Origin: Pseudofrankia saprophytica
GTDB taxonomy: Bacteria > Actinomycetota > Actinomycetes > Frankiales > Frankiaceae
Length of the DNA: 64,000 bases
Reading direction: 5' to 3'
NCBI RefSeq assembly: GCF_000235425.2
Contig: NZ_KI912267.1
Coordinates: 1,503,611-1,567,610 of the forward strand
The stretch's first letter is position 1; the number at the start of each line of letters is the position of its first letter. The position numbers and the translations under genes were made by a program. Of the stretch, positions 46,928 through 55,200 are shown piece after piece. A model generated the notes under the pieces. It was given only the letters and a program-made list of their open reading frames with translations, was not told the DNA's origin and did no database searches.

Positions 46928-47668
46928 ATGGCACAGCCGACACTGAGCCGCCGGGAACGGCTCCGCGCCGAGACGGCCGCGGAGATCAAGGTCACCGCGC
47001 TCAAGCAGATGGCCGCCGGCGGCGCGGCGGCCGTGTCCCTCCGCGCCATCGCCCGGGACATGGGCATGACCGCGGGCGCCATCTACAGCTACTACGACAC
47101 CCGTGACGCGCTCATCAACACGCTGGTCAGCGACGTCTACACCTCGCTCGCCGACACCCTCGAGGCCGCGCACCGCCGGCTGCCCGAGCAGGACACCGCG
47201 CGGCGGGTCCTCGCCCACGGCCACGCCTACCGGCAGTGGGCGATCGAGCATCCCGAGGAGTTCCGGCTCGTCTACGGCGACCCGGTCCCGGGCCACGACC
47301 TGCCGGAGGCCAGCGCCGCCTCCGAGGCCGCGCTGCGGGTCTGCCGGCTGCTGATCCAGCTGGTCGCCGCCGCCTGGTCGCACGCCGCCGCCACCCACCC
47401 CGGCGGGGACCTGGTCTGGGAGGACTTCCAACCGGGCCTGATCGCCGTGCTGAACGCCGAGCAGCCCGGCCTGCCGCCGGCGGCGCTCGCGCTGACGCTG
47501 CGGGTGTGGGGCCGGATGCATGGGCTGGTCGCCCTGGAGATCTACGGTCACCTGCGTACGCAGGTCGCCGATCCCGCCAAGCTCTACCACCTGGAACTGC
47601 TCGGCCTCATCGCCTCACTGGGGCTCGAGCTCCCGGACCCGAGCGCGGCCGCCGGCGGCGGCCACTGA
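46928..47668 (+). CDS. TetR-family transcriptional regulator (WHG-type C-terminal domain)
   Basis: ATG 46928 gives 246 residues; a GTG at 46901 in frame is possible. The helix-turn-helix is at about residues 12-60 (LRAETAAEIKVTALKQMAAG, AAAVSLRAIARDMGMTAGAI, YSYYDTRDALINTLVSDVY). The ligand-binding domain contains RVWGRMHGLVALEIYGHL, the WHG-type C-terminal signature. The gene is divergent from the P450, so the shared 281-base region probably contains its operator. It may control the P450, itself or the efflux gene downstream; each is inference. A terminator hairpin lies at 47683-47721. Confidence 0.9.
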   Translation: MAQPTLSRRERLRAETAAEIKVTALKQMAAGGAAAVSLRAIARDMGMTAGAIYSYYDTRDALINTLVSDVYTSLADTLEAAHRRLPEQDTARRVLAHGHAYRQWAIEHPEEFRLVYGDPVPGHDLPEASAASEAALRVCRLLIQLVAAAWSHAAATHPGGDLVWEDFQPGLIAVLNAEQPGLPPAALALTLRVWGRMHGLVALEIYGHLRTQVADPAKLYHLELLGLIASLGLELPDPSAAAGGGH

Positions 47669-47682
47669 CAGGCAGGGAACGA

Positions 47683-47721
47683 CGAGACCCGCCCGGGTCA
47701 AGCCGACCCGGGCGGGTCTCG
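47683..47721. terminator. Bidirectional terminator-like hairpin
   Basis: A perfect 17-bp stem, 47683-47699 with 47705-47721 (CGAGACCCGCCCGGGTC), with loop AAGCC. It is located 15 bases past the TetR stop and 188 bases before the MFS stop on the other strand. Confidence 0.7.
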
Positions 47722-47908
47722 TATCGGCGTGGCCGGCGCCTGGGAACGTACCGGCCATGTGGTCTGAGGGCTTCGCGGGAACGATTCGGCATCCCGGAGC
47801 AACGGACGGAGTCCTACCAGGGCTGACTGAGGGGGCGCTGGCCCGTCCGGCCACGTGGTCCTACCGCGGCGGCGGCCGGCGGCGGGCCGCGCCGCCGGCC
47901 GCCCGGGC

Positions 47909-49384
47909 TCACGCGGTCGCGGAGGCCCCCTCCACCTCGTCCGCCCGGGCCTCGACGGGCTCGGTCTCCACGGGCGGGGCCGGGTTCTTCAGGAAGAAGA
48001 AGGTGATCAGGCAGGCGGCCGCGACCACGATGCCCGCGATCACGCCTGCCAGTTGCAACCCGTCCACGATCTCCGCGGCGCTCGGCGCTGGCACGCCGCC
48101 GTAGTCGATGCCGTGGTTGGCCACGGCCACCAGGGCCGCCAGCCCCACCGCCCCGCCGATCTGCATCGAGGTCGAGGCCGCGGAGGTCGCCACGCCCTGC
48201 TCAAGCGGGGAGACACCCAGCCCGGCCGCCCCGAACACCACGGTGAACCCGACGCCGCCGCCGAATCCCCACAGGATGATCCCGGGCAGCAGCGCCCAGT
48301 ACGACCCGTGCGCCGACATCCCCAGCGCGGTGATCGCGACACCCGCGCCGTTCACGACCAGCGTCCCGGTGAAGACCGTGCGCAGGGTGAACCGGTTCAG
48401 CAGAGGCGCGGTGAGCTTCCCGGCCGCCATCGAGACGGCGCACAGCGGCAGGAACGCGAGGCCGGCCTCCGTCGGGCTGTAGCCGAGGACCGGCTGAAGG
48501 TACGTCGTCAGCACGTAGTACCCCGTCGCCAGTCCCACCATGAACAGGAAGGCGACGGCCATCGTGACGGCCAGCGTGCGGGTACGCACCAGGCGCAGCG
48601 GCATCAGCGGCGAGGGAGTCACTGCCTCCACCACCACGAAAGAGATCAGCAGCAGCCCGCCGAGCACCTCGGCGCCGAGCGACTGAAGGGACGTCCAGCC
48701 CGACGACGGGCCGGACGCCAGGCCGAACACGATCAGCGAGGCGCCCGCGGTCGCCAACAGCGCGCCCGGAACGTCGAACTCCCGGATCGCCTTGCGTGCC
48801 GGCCCGTCCGCCGGCAGCAGCCGCGTGCCGGCCACTATCGCGATCACCGTCAGCGGCACGTTGACGAACATCACCGACGACCAGCCCCACCAGTCGGTGA
48901 ACAGACCACCGAGCAGCGCTCCGGCCGCCAGGCCCCCGCCGCCGATCGCGCCCCACACCGACATCGCGCGGTTGCGCTCCCGGCCCTCCGGGAACCCGAT
49001 GAAGATCAACGTCAGCGTCGCCGGGAACAGCAACGCCCCGCCGCCGCCCTGCACCGCGCGTGCCGCGATCAGCAGCCCCGGGGTGTTCGCGAGCCCACCC
49101 ACGAGCGAGGACAGCCCGTAGATCACCAGCGACGCGAACCATACCCGCCGGGCGCCGAGCCGGTCGACCAGCCGGCCGCCGAAAAGCAGCAGCCCGCCAT
49201 AGCCCACCGCGTAGGCGGAAACGACCCATTGCAGCGACTGGGCCGAGAAGTTCAGCGACTCACCGATATCCGGCAACGCCACGTAGACGATGTTGTAGTC
49301 GACCGCGATGATCAGCTGCGAGAACCCCAACAGCGCGAGCCGCCACCCCAATTTCGTCGGCGCCAGCCCAGAAGTATCCGTCAT
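47909..49384 (-). CDS. MFS drug-efflux transporter, DHA2 (EmrB/QacA) family
   Basis: I start at ATG 49384 (491 residues), as the TTG four codons upstream lacks correct ribosome-site spacing. About fourteen membrane helices are predicted. Motif A is GGRLVDRLGARRVW near residues 68-81 and motif C-type glycines are in GAIGGGGLAAGALLGG. The ends FSQLIIAVDYNIVYVALPDI and VSAYAVGYGGLLLFG are DHA2 signatures. The conserved Asp in helix 1 (AVDYNIV) may couple protons. It would export the product of the neighbouring biosynthetic genes or other drugs. It converges on the TetR gene. Confidence 0.9.
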   Translation of the reverse strand: MTDTSGLAPTKLGWRLALLGFSQLIIAVDYNIVYVALPDIGESLNFSAQSLQWVVSAYAVGYGGLLLFGGRLVDRLGARRVWFASLVIYGLSSLVGGLANTPGLLIAARAVQGGGGALLFPATLTLIFIGFPEGRERNRAMSVWGAIGGGGLAAGALLGGLFTDWWGWSSVMFVNVPLTVIAIVAGTRLLPADGPARKAIREFDVPGALLATAGASLIVFGLASGPSSGWTSLQSLGAEVLGGLLLISFVVVEAVTPSPLMPLRLVRTRTLAVTMAVAFLFMVGLATGYYVLTTYLQPVLGYSPTEAGLAFLPLCAVSMAAGKLTAPLLNRFTLRTVFTGTLVVNGAGVAITALGMSAHGSYWALLPGIILWGFGGGVGFTVVFGAAGLGVSPLEQGVATSAASTSMQIGGAVGLAALVAVANHGIDYGGVPAPSAAEIVDGLQLAGVIAGIVVAAACLITFFFLKNPAPPVETEPVEARADEVEGASATA

Positions 49385-50212
49385 GGACCCGGTCAATCCC
49401 CTCGAAACGACTGCGACGGCATGACATTTCCCGTACCGGCCCGGTGTCTGCTGCGGGCCTGCACTGCGCGCATAGGTTACACGGCGTTCAACTTACGCAC
49501 TAAGTATAGGTGCCATGCGCCGTTAAGTGTCAAGCGTCCAGCCAGCCCCTGGCCCTGCCGGCCCGGCCCCCGTCGATCGCTCCGGCACGACCGCGGGCCC
49601 GCGACCTGGGGTGTTGTCCTGCGAGCAGGCAAGTGTCCGCGCGGGCCGGCGGGCCCGGGCCGGCAGGCCCCGGCCCTCGTCCGCGAAGCGCCGTGGACGC
49701 CACTCGCCCGCCAGCCACTCCTCCCCCGCCGCCGCCGGCCGGCCCCGGCCCCCCTATCGAGCCGCTCGCGGCGCACGTACCTGGGCGGTTGGTGGCCGGT
49801 CGACCCGCGCGGCAGCGGCTCGTCGCACCCGCCACGACCGCGGCCACCCGATATCAGGCGAATCGGCTAGGGGGGGCGCGGCAAGCCTGGGGTTGGCCGG
49901 GACGGAAACGAAACATAGCGTGGCGAAGGGGTGACCCAACGCCACGCGGAATACGTGGCGGTCATGAGAAGGACCGGTATTTCCGGCAGCGCTGCCGGCC
50001 CGGCTTCCGCATAAGACCGCATGTGCGTGACGGGGCACTTCGTGCGCGGCGCGGCGCGGCGCCGGGAAATCCACAGGGAGACCTTTCGCTTTTCGGCCAA
50101 CGGGATGCCGTGGGACCGCGCGGACCGGGCGAACGCCCTCCGCGCCGGCGGGACCGGCACACCCGCCCCGCCTCGGCGGGTTGGCCCCCTATCACGGAAG
50201 GCGGACTCGACG
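49385..50212. other. Long intergenic region upstream of the PKS locus
   Basis: About 830 bases between the divergent MFS gene and the KASIII gene. It should include promoters for both. AT-rich patches lie near 49480-49520 and 49915-50000. An inverted repeat with three related CGTGGCG words is at 49918-49960. Open frames here are high-GC readthrough frames without conserved residues. I see no gene. Confidence 0.4.
49918..49947. promoter_or_regulatory. Inverted repeat, candidate operator upstream of the PKS locus
   Basis: GCGTGGCG at 49918-49925 and CGCCACGC at 49940-49947 are 8-base inverted halves separated by 14 bases. A third CGTGGCG follows at 49954. Situated 266 bases before KASIII and upstream of the divergent MFS gene, it could be a regulator site. 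Confidence 0.35.
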
Positions 50213-51214
50213 GTGACGACACACGCGGTCGGGATCATCTCGACCGGCTCGTACGTCCCCAAGGAAGAAGTCAGCAACGAGGAGGTAGCGGCCCGCTGCG
50301 GCGTCACGGCGGAGTGGATCGAGCGCAAGACCGAGATCAGGAGCCGCCGCTACGCTCCGCCGCACGAGGCGGCCTCCGACCTCGCCGCCCGGGCCGCCGC
50401 CGAAGCGCTGGACGCCGCGGAGGTGCCCGCCGCGGCGATCGACTACCTGATCGTCTCGACCTCCACCGGAGACTCCCCGCAGCCGCCGACCTCCGCGCTG
50501 GTCCAGCACGCGATCGGCGCGTACGGCGCGGCCTGCTTCGACGTCAACGCCGTGTGCAGCGGCTTCGTCTACGGCCTCGAGCTGGCCCGGGCGCTGATCG
50601 CGCTGCGCCCCGGGTCCCGGGCATTGGTGATCGCCGCCGACGTGTACTCCCGGATCCTGGACTTCTCCGACCGGCGCACCGCGCCGCTGTTCGCCGACGG
50701 GGCCGGAGCGGCCGTCGTGGGCGAGGTCGACGAGCCCTACGGCTTCCTCGGCACCGACCTGTCCACCAGCGGCGACGCACACCACCTCATCCGGGTGGAA
50801 GCCGGCGGCAGCCGGTCGCCCGCCTCGGCGGAGACACTCGCGGAGGGCGGCCACTACTTCCGCATGGAGGGCCGCGCCGTGCGCGAGTTCGTCAACCAGC
50901 GGCTGCCCTCGGCGCTGGAGCGGCTGGTCGAGGGCGCCGGCCGGCGGCTGGGCGAGGTCGACCACTTCGTGCCGCACCAGGCCAACGGCGTGATGATGCG
51001 CGAGCTCGTCGAGGCCGCGGGGCTCACGCGGGCCACCACCCACCGCACGGTGGAGCGGTACGGCAACCTGGGCTCCGCCTCCATCCCCGTCACCTTGGAC
51101 GAGGCCAACCGCGCCGGGCGGCTGCGCCGCGGCGAACTGGTGCTGCTCGCCGGTTTCGGCGGGGGCATGGCGGTGGGCACGTCGCTGCTCAGCTGGCGGG
51201 GGGCCGCGGCATGA
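50213..51214 (+). CDS. FabH-like beta-ketoacyl-ACP synthase III (KASIII)
   Basis: I start at GTG 50213 (333 residues), where the conserved sequence begins (TTHAVGIISTGSYVPKEEVS). The Cys-His-Asn triad is present: Cys115 in NAVCSGFVYGLE, His255 in VPHQANGVMM and Asn285 in RYGNLGSASIPVT. The C-terminus LLAGFGGGMAVGTSLL is the usual FabH end. KASIII condenses an acyl-CoA starter with malonyl-ACP, or makes acetoacetyl-CoA. It overlaps the following 3-hydroxyacyl-CoA dehydrogenase by ATGA, so the two enzymes probably make a C4 (acetoacetyl to 3-hydroxybutyryl) unit. The chain could start polyketide synthesis or lead to ethylmalonyl-CoA. Confidence 0.92.
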   Translation: MTTHAVGIISTGSYVPKEEVSNEEVAARCGVTAEWIERKTEIRSRRYAPPHEAASDLAARAAAEALDAAEVPAAAIDYLIVSTSTGDSPQPPTSALVQHAIGAYGAACFDVNAVCSGFVYGLELARALIALRPGSRALVIAADVYSRILDFSDRRTAPLFADGAGAAVVGEVDEPYGFLGTDLSTSGDAHHLIRVEAGGSRSPASAETLAEGGHYFRMEGRAVREFVNQRLPSALERLVEGAGRRLGEVDHFVPHQANGVMMRELVEAAGLTRATTHRTVERYGNLGSASIPVTLDEANRAGRLRRGELVLLAGFGGGMAVGTSLLSWRGAAA

Positions 51215-52107
51215 CGGACACCCTGGCAGTGGACGCGGCCACGCCCGCGGGGCGCCTGCGCCGGCTCGGCGTGGTCGGCTGCGGGCAGATGGGCGCCGGC
51301 GTGGTCGAGATCGCCGCGAGGGCGGGGCTCGACGTGCGGGTCGCCGTCTCCTCCGTGCACTCCGGCGAGCGCGGCCTGCGCCGGATCACCGGATCGCTGG
51401 ACCGCGCGGTCGCCAAGACGAAGATCAGCGCGGCGGAGCGGGACGGCGCGCTGGACCGGATCTCCTTCACCACCGCGCTGGACGACCTGGCGGACCGCCA
51501 GGCGGTCGTCGAGGCGGTCCCCGAGCACGAGTCCGCCAAGCTCCAGGTCTTCGCCCTGCTCGACAAGATCGTGACGGATCCGGAGGCGATCCTGGCCTCC
51601 AACACCTCCTCGCTGCCGATCGTCCGGCTCGCCCGCGCCACGCAGAATCCCGGCCGGGTTGTCGGCCTGCACTTCTTCAACCCGGTGCCGGTGCTGCCAC
51701 TGGTCGAGGTAGTCGGCTCGGTGCTCACCGACCAGCACACCGTGGATCGCGCTGAGTACCTGGCTACCGAGGTTCTCGGCAAGACCGCGATCCGTTCGCC
51801 CGACCGGGCCGGTTTCCTGGTCAACGCCCTGTTGTTCCCGTACCTGCTGGCCGCCGTCCGGATGGTGGAGGCCGGCATCGCGACGCCCGATGACGTCGAC
51901 CGCGGCATGGTGGCGGGCTGCTCCCATCCGATGGGCCCGCTGCGCCTGCTGGACCTGATCGGCCTGGACACCACGGTGTCGATCGCCGATGCGCTGTACG
52001 CGGAGTTCAAGGAGCCGCTGTACGCGCCGCCGCCGCTGCTGCTGCGCATGGTCGACGGCGGCCTGCTCGGCAGGAAGACCGGCCGGGGTTTCTACGAATA
52101 CGCGTGA
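51211..52107 (+). CDS. 3-hydroxybutyryl-CoA dehydrogenase-like 3-hydroxyacyl-CoA dehydrogenase
   Basis: ATG 51211 overlaps the KASIII stop. The 298-residue protein has an N-terminal NAD(P)-binding Rossmann motif GVVGCGQMGAGVVEIAARAG, the CoA-binding-domain motif SNTSSLPIVRLA, the catalytic His154 region VVGLHFFNPVPVLPLVEVVG, and a C-terminal helical domain with GFLVNALLFPYLLAAVRMVE, GCSHPMGPLRLLDLIGLD and KTGRGFYEYA. This is the HBDH/FadB-like short form. It would reduce acetoacetyl-CoA from KASIII to 3-hydroxybutyryl-CoA. Genes for crotonase and crotonyl-CoA carboxylase/reductase, needed to complete an ethylmalonyl route, are not in the window. A terminator-like hairpin follows. Confidence 0.9.
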   Translation: MTDTLAVDAATPAGRLRRLGVVGCGQMGAGVVEIAARAGLDVRVAVSSVHSGERGLRRITGSLDRAVAKTKISAAERDGALDRISFTTALDDLADRQAVVEAVPEHESAKLQVFALLDKIVTDPEAILASNTSSLPIVRLARATQNPGRVVGLHFFNPVPVLPLVEVVGSVLTDQHTVDRAEYLATEVLGKTAIRSPDRAGFLVNALLFPYLLAAVRMVEAGIATPDDVDRGMVAGCSHPMGPLRLLDLIGLDTTVSIADALYAEFKEPLYAPPPLLLRMVDGGLLGRKTGRGFYEYA

Positions 52108-52122
52108 GGCCTGCGGCTTCTC

Positions 52123-52153
52123 CGCCCGCCCGGGGCCGGCGCCCGGGCGGGCG
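52123..52153 (+). terminator. Hairpin between the dehydrogenase and the PKS
   Basis: CGCCCGCCCGGG at 52123-52134 pairs with CCCGGGCGGGCG at 52142-52153 around a 7-base loop, starting 16 bases past the dehydrogenase stop. It may attenuate or separate transcription before the PKS gene at 52225. Confidence 0.55.
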
Positions 52154-52224
52154 TCGTCGAGCGCTGAAACGGTCGACGCGATGAGAGCTGTCCACGGAAA
52201 GAGTCAAGGAAGGCGGATGGATCA

Positions 52225-55200
52225 ATGGCGTCTACGGCTAAGGGCACCTCGTCGGCCGACACGGTGGTCGCGGCGCTGCGGGATTCGTTGAAGGAGACGG
52301 CCCGGCTCCGGCAGCGCAACCGGGAACTGGCGGCCCGGGACCGGGAGCCGGTGGCGATCGTGGGTATGGCCTGCCGTTTTCCGGGCGGTGTCGAGTCTCC
52401 TGAGGATCTGTGGGATCTGGTCGTCGAGGGGCGTGACGGGACGTCGGAGTTTCCGGGGGATCGTGGTTGGGATTTGGGGCGTCTTTTTGGTGGGGGTGGG
52501 GATGTTCCTGGGTCGTCGGTTACGCGGCGGGGTGGTTTTCTGGGGGGTGCTGGGGGTTTCGATGCGGAGTTCTTTGGGATTTCGCCGCGTGAGGCGTTGG
52601 CGATGGATCCGCAGCAGCGGGTCTTGTTGGAGGTGTGCTGGGAGGCGTTCGAGCGTGCCGGGATCGACCCGACCACCCTGCGGGGGTCGCGCACCGGCGT
52701 GTATGCCGGGCTGATGTACCACGACTACGGCCCGCACCTGCACCTGCCCGTGGAGGGGGTGGACGGCCACCGGCTGACCGGGACTCTCGGCAGTGTTTTG
52801 TCGGGGCGGGTGGCGTATGTGTTTGGTCTGGAGGGGGCGGCGGTGACGGTGGATACGGCGTGTTCGTCGTCGTTGGTGGCGTTGCATGTGGCGGTGGGGG
52901 CGTTGCGGCGGGGTGAGTGTGGGGTGGCGTTGGCGGGTGGGGTGACGGTGATGTCGTCGCCGGGGACGTTTGTGGAGTTTTCTCGGCAGGGTGGGTTGTC
53001 GGGGGATGGTCGGTGTCGGTCGTTTGCGGCGGGTGCGGATGGTACGGGGTGGGCGGAGGGTGCGGGGGTTCTGGTGTTGCAGCGGCTTTCGGATGCGGTG
53101 CGGGAGGGGCGTCGGGTTTTGGCGGTGGTGCGGGGTAGTGCGGTGAATCAGGATGGTGCGTCGAATGGTCTGACGGCGCCGAACGGCCCATCACAGGAAC
53201 GTGTGATTCGGGCGGCGTTGGCGGATGCGGGATTGGCCACGGGGGACGTGGACGCGGTCGAGGGGCATGGAACCGGAACCCGACTTGGCGATCCGATTGA
53301 GGTCGACGCATTGATGGCGACGTATGGGCGGGGGCGGTCGGGTGGTGAGCCGGTGTGGTTGGGGTCGTTGAAGTCGAATGTGGGGCATGCGCAGGCGGCG
53401 GCGGGGGTGGGTGGGGTGATCAAGATGGTGATGGCGTTGCGGCATGGGGTGTTGCCGGCGTCGTTGCATGCGGGTGATCCGTCGCCGTTGGTGGACTGGG
53501 AGGCGGGTGGGGTGCGGTTGCTGTCGGCGGCGCGGGCGTGGCCGGCGGTGGGGCGGGTGCGTCGGGCGGGGGTGTCGTCGTTCGGGATCAGCGGCACCAA
53601 CGCGCACGTCGTGCTCGAACAGGCCCCAGAAGCCGCCAGCCCCGAGACGTCCGCCGACGCCGTGCTCGTCGAACCGTCGCGGCAGGCCCCTGAGACCACC
53701 GGACCGGCGCGGCAGGCTGCCCTTTCCGATGAGGGTGTCGGGGTGCTGGTGCCGGTGTCGGCGTGTAGTGCGGTGGCGTTGCGGGCGGTCGCGGGACGGC
53801 TGGGTCGGTTCGTCGGGGGGCGTGCCGAGGTGGGTGTGGTGGGGGTGGGGCTCGCGTTGGCGACGACGCGGGCGGTGATGTCGCATCGTGCCGTGGTGCT
53901 CGCGGCGGACCGGGAGGAGCTGCTGGCGGGGCTGGCGGCCCTCGCCGAGGGGCGGGAACATCCACGGGTCGTCACCGGCGAGAGCACGGGTCCGGCAGGT
54001 GAAGTGGCGTTCCTGTTCGCTGGGCAGGGCAGCCAGCGTCCGGGGATGGGTCGGGACCTGTACGCGGCGTTCCCGGTGTTCCGCGAGGCGCTCGACGAGG
54101 CCTGCGCCGTGCTCGACCCGCTGCTGCGCGACGAGCTCGCCGCCGTGGGGGTCGGGTCGCTGCGCGAGATCATGTTCGCGGCGGACGGCGGCGTGCTCGC
54201 CGACGCGTTGGGGCGGACGGTGTTCACGCAGGCGGCGCTGTTCGCGTTCGAGTCCGCGCTGTACCGGCAGGTCACCGCCTGGGGGATCCAGCCGGACCAC
54301 CTCGCCGGGCACTCGGTCGGCGAGATCACCGCCGCATACGCCGCGGAGGTGCTGTCACTGCCGGACGCGGCCGCGCTCGTGGCCGCGCGGGGTCGGCTGA
54401 TGAACTCCCTACCCGACGGCGGCGCCATGACCTCGGTCCAGGCCTCGGAAGCGCAGGTCACGTCGGTGCTGGCGGAGATCGGCGGCGTGGTGGCGATCGC
54501 CGCCGTCAACGCCCCGGACTCCGTGGTCGTCTCCGGCGAGCACACCGCCGTCGAGGCCGCCGCCCGCGCGTTGGAGAGCCAGGGATTGAAGACCCGCCGG
54601 CTGCGGGTGAGCCACGCGTTCCACTCCCCGCTGATGGACCCGATGCTCGACGAGTTCCGCACGGTCCTCACCAGCCTGACCTACCACGCCCCACGCATCC
54701 CGATCGTCTCCACCCTCACCGGCACGACCACCACCGACGAGGACCTCACCACACCCGAGTACTGGACACGCCACGCCCGCGACGCCGTCCGCTTCACCCA
54801 CGCCATCACCACCCTGCACGACCAGGGCACACGCAGCTACCTCGAACTCGGCCCCGACAACTCCCTGACCACCCTCGCCAGCCGCACCCTTACCGACCAC
54901 GACGACCACCAGGCCGAGGCCGAGGTCCATCTCGTCCCCGCGCAGCGCCGCAACCAGGCCGAGTCCACGGCCCTGCTGCGTGCCGTGGCCGCCCTGCACA
55001 CCACCGGCACCAGCCCACACTGGCCCGCCCTCTACCCCCAGGGGACCCCCACCACCGACCTACCCACCTACCCCTTCCAGCACAAGCACTACTGGCTGCC
55101 CACCGACGCTCACCTCACCGGAGCGGCGACAGGGCATCCGCTGCTCGACCAGGTGGTGGAGCTCGCCGACTCGGGCGGCATCGTCTTCAGCGGCAGTGTG

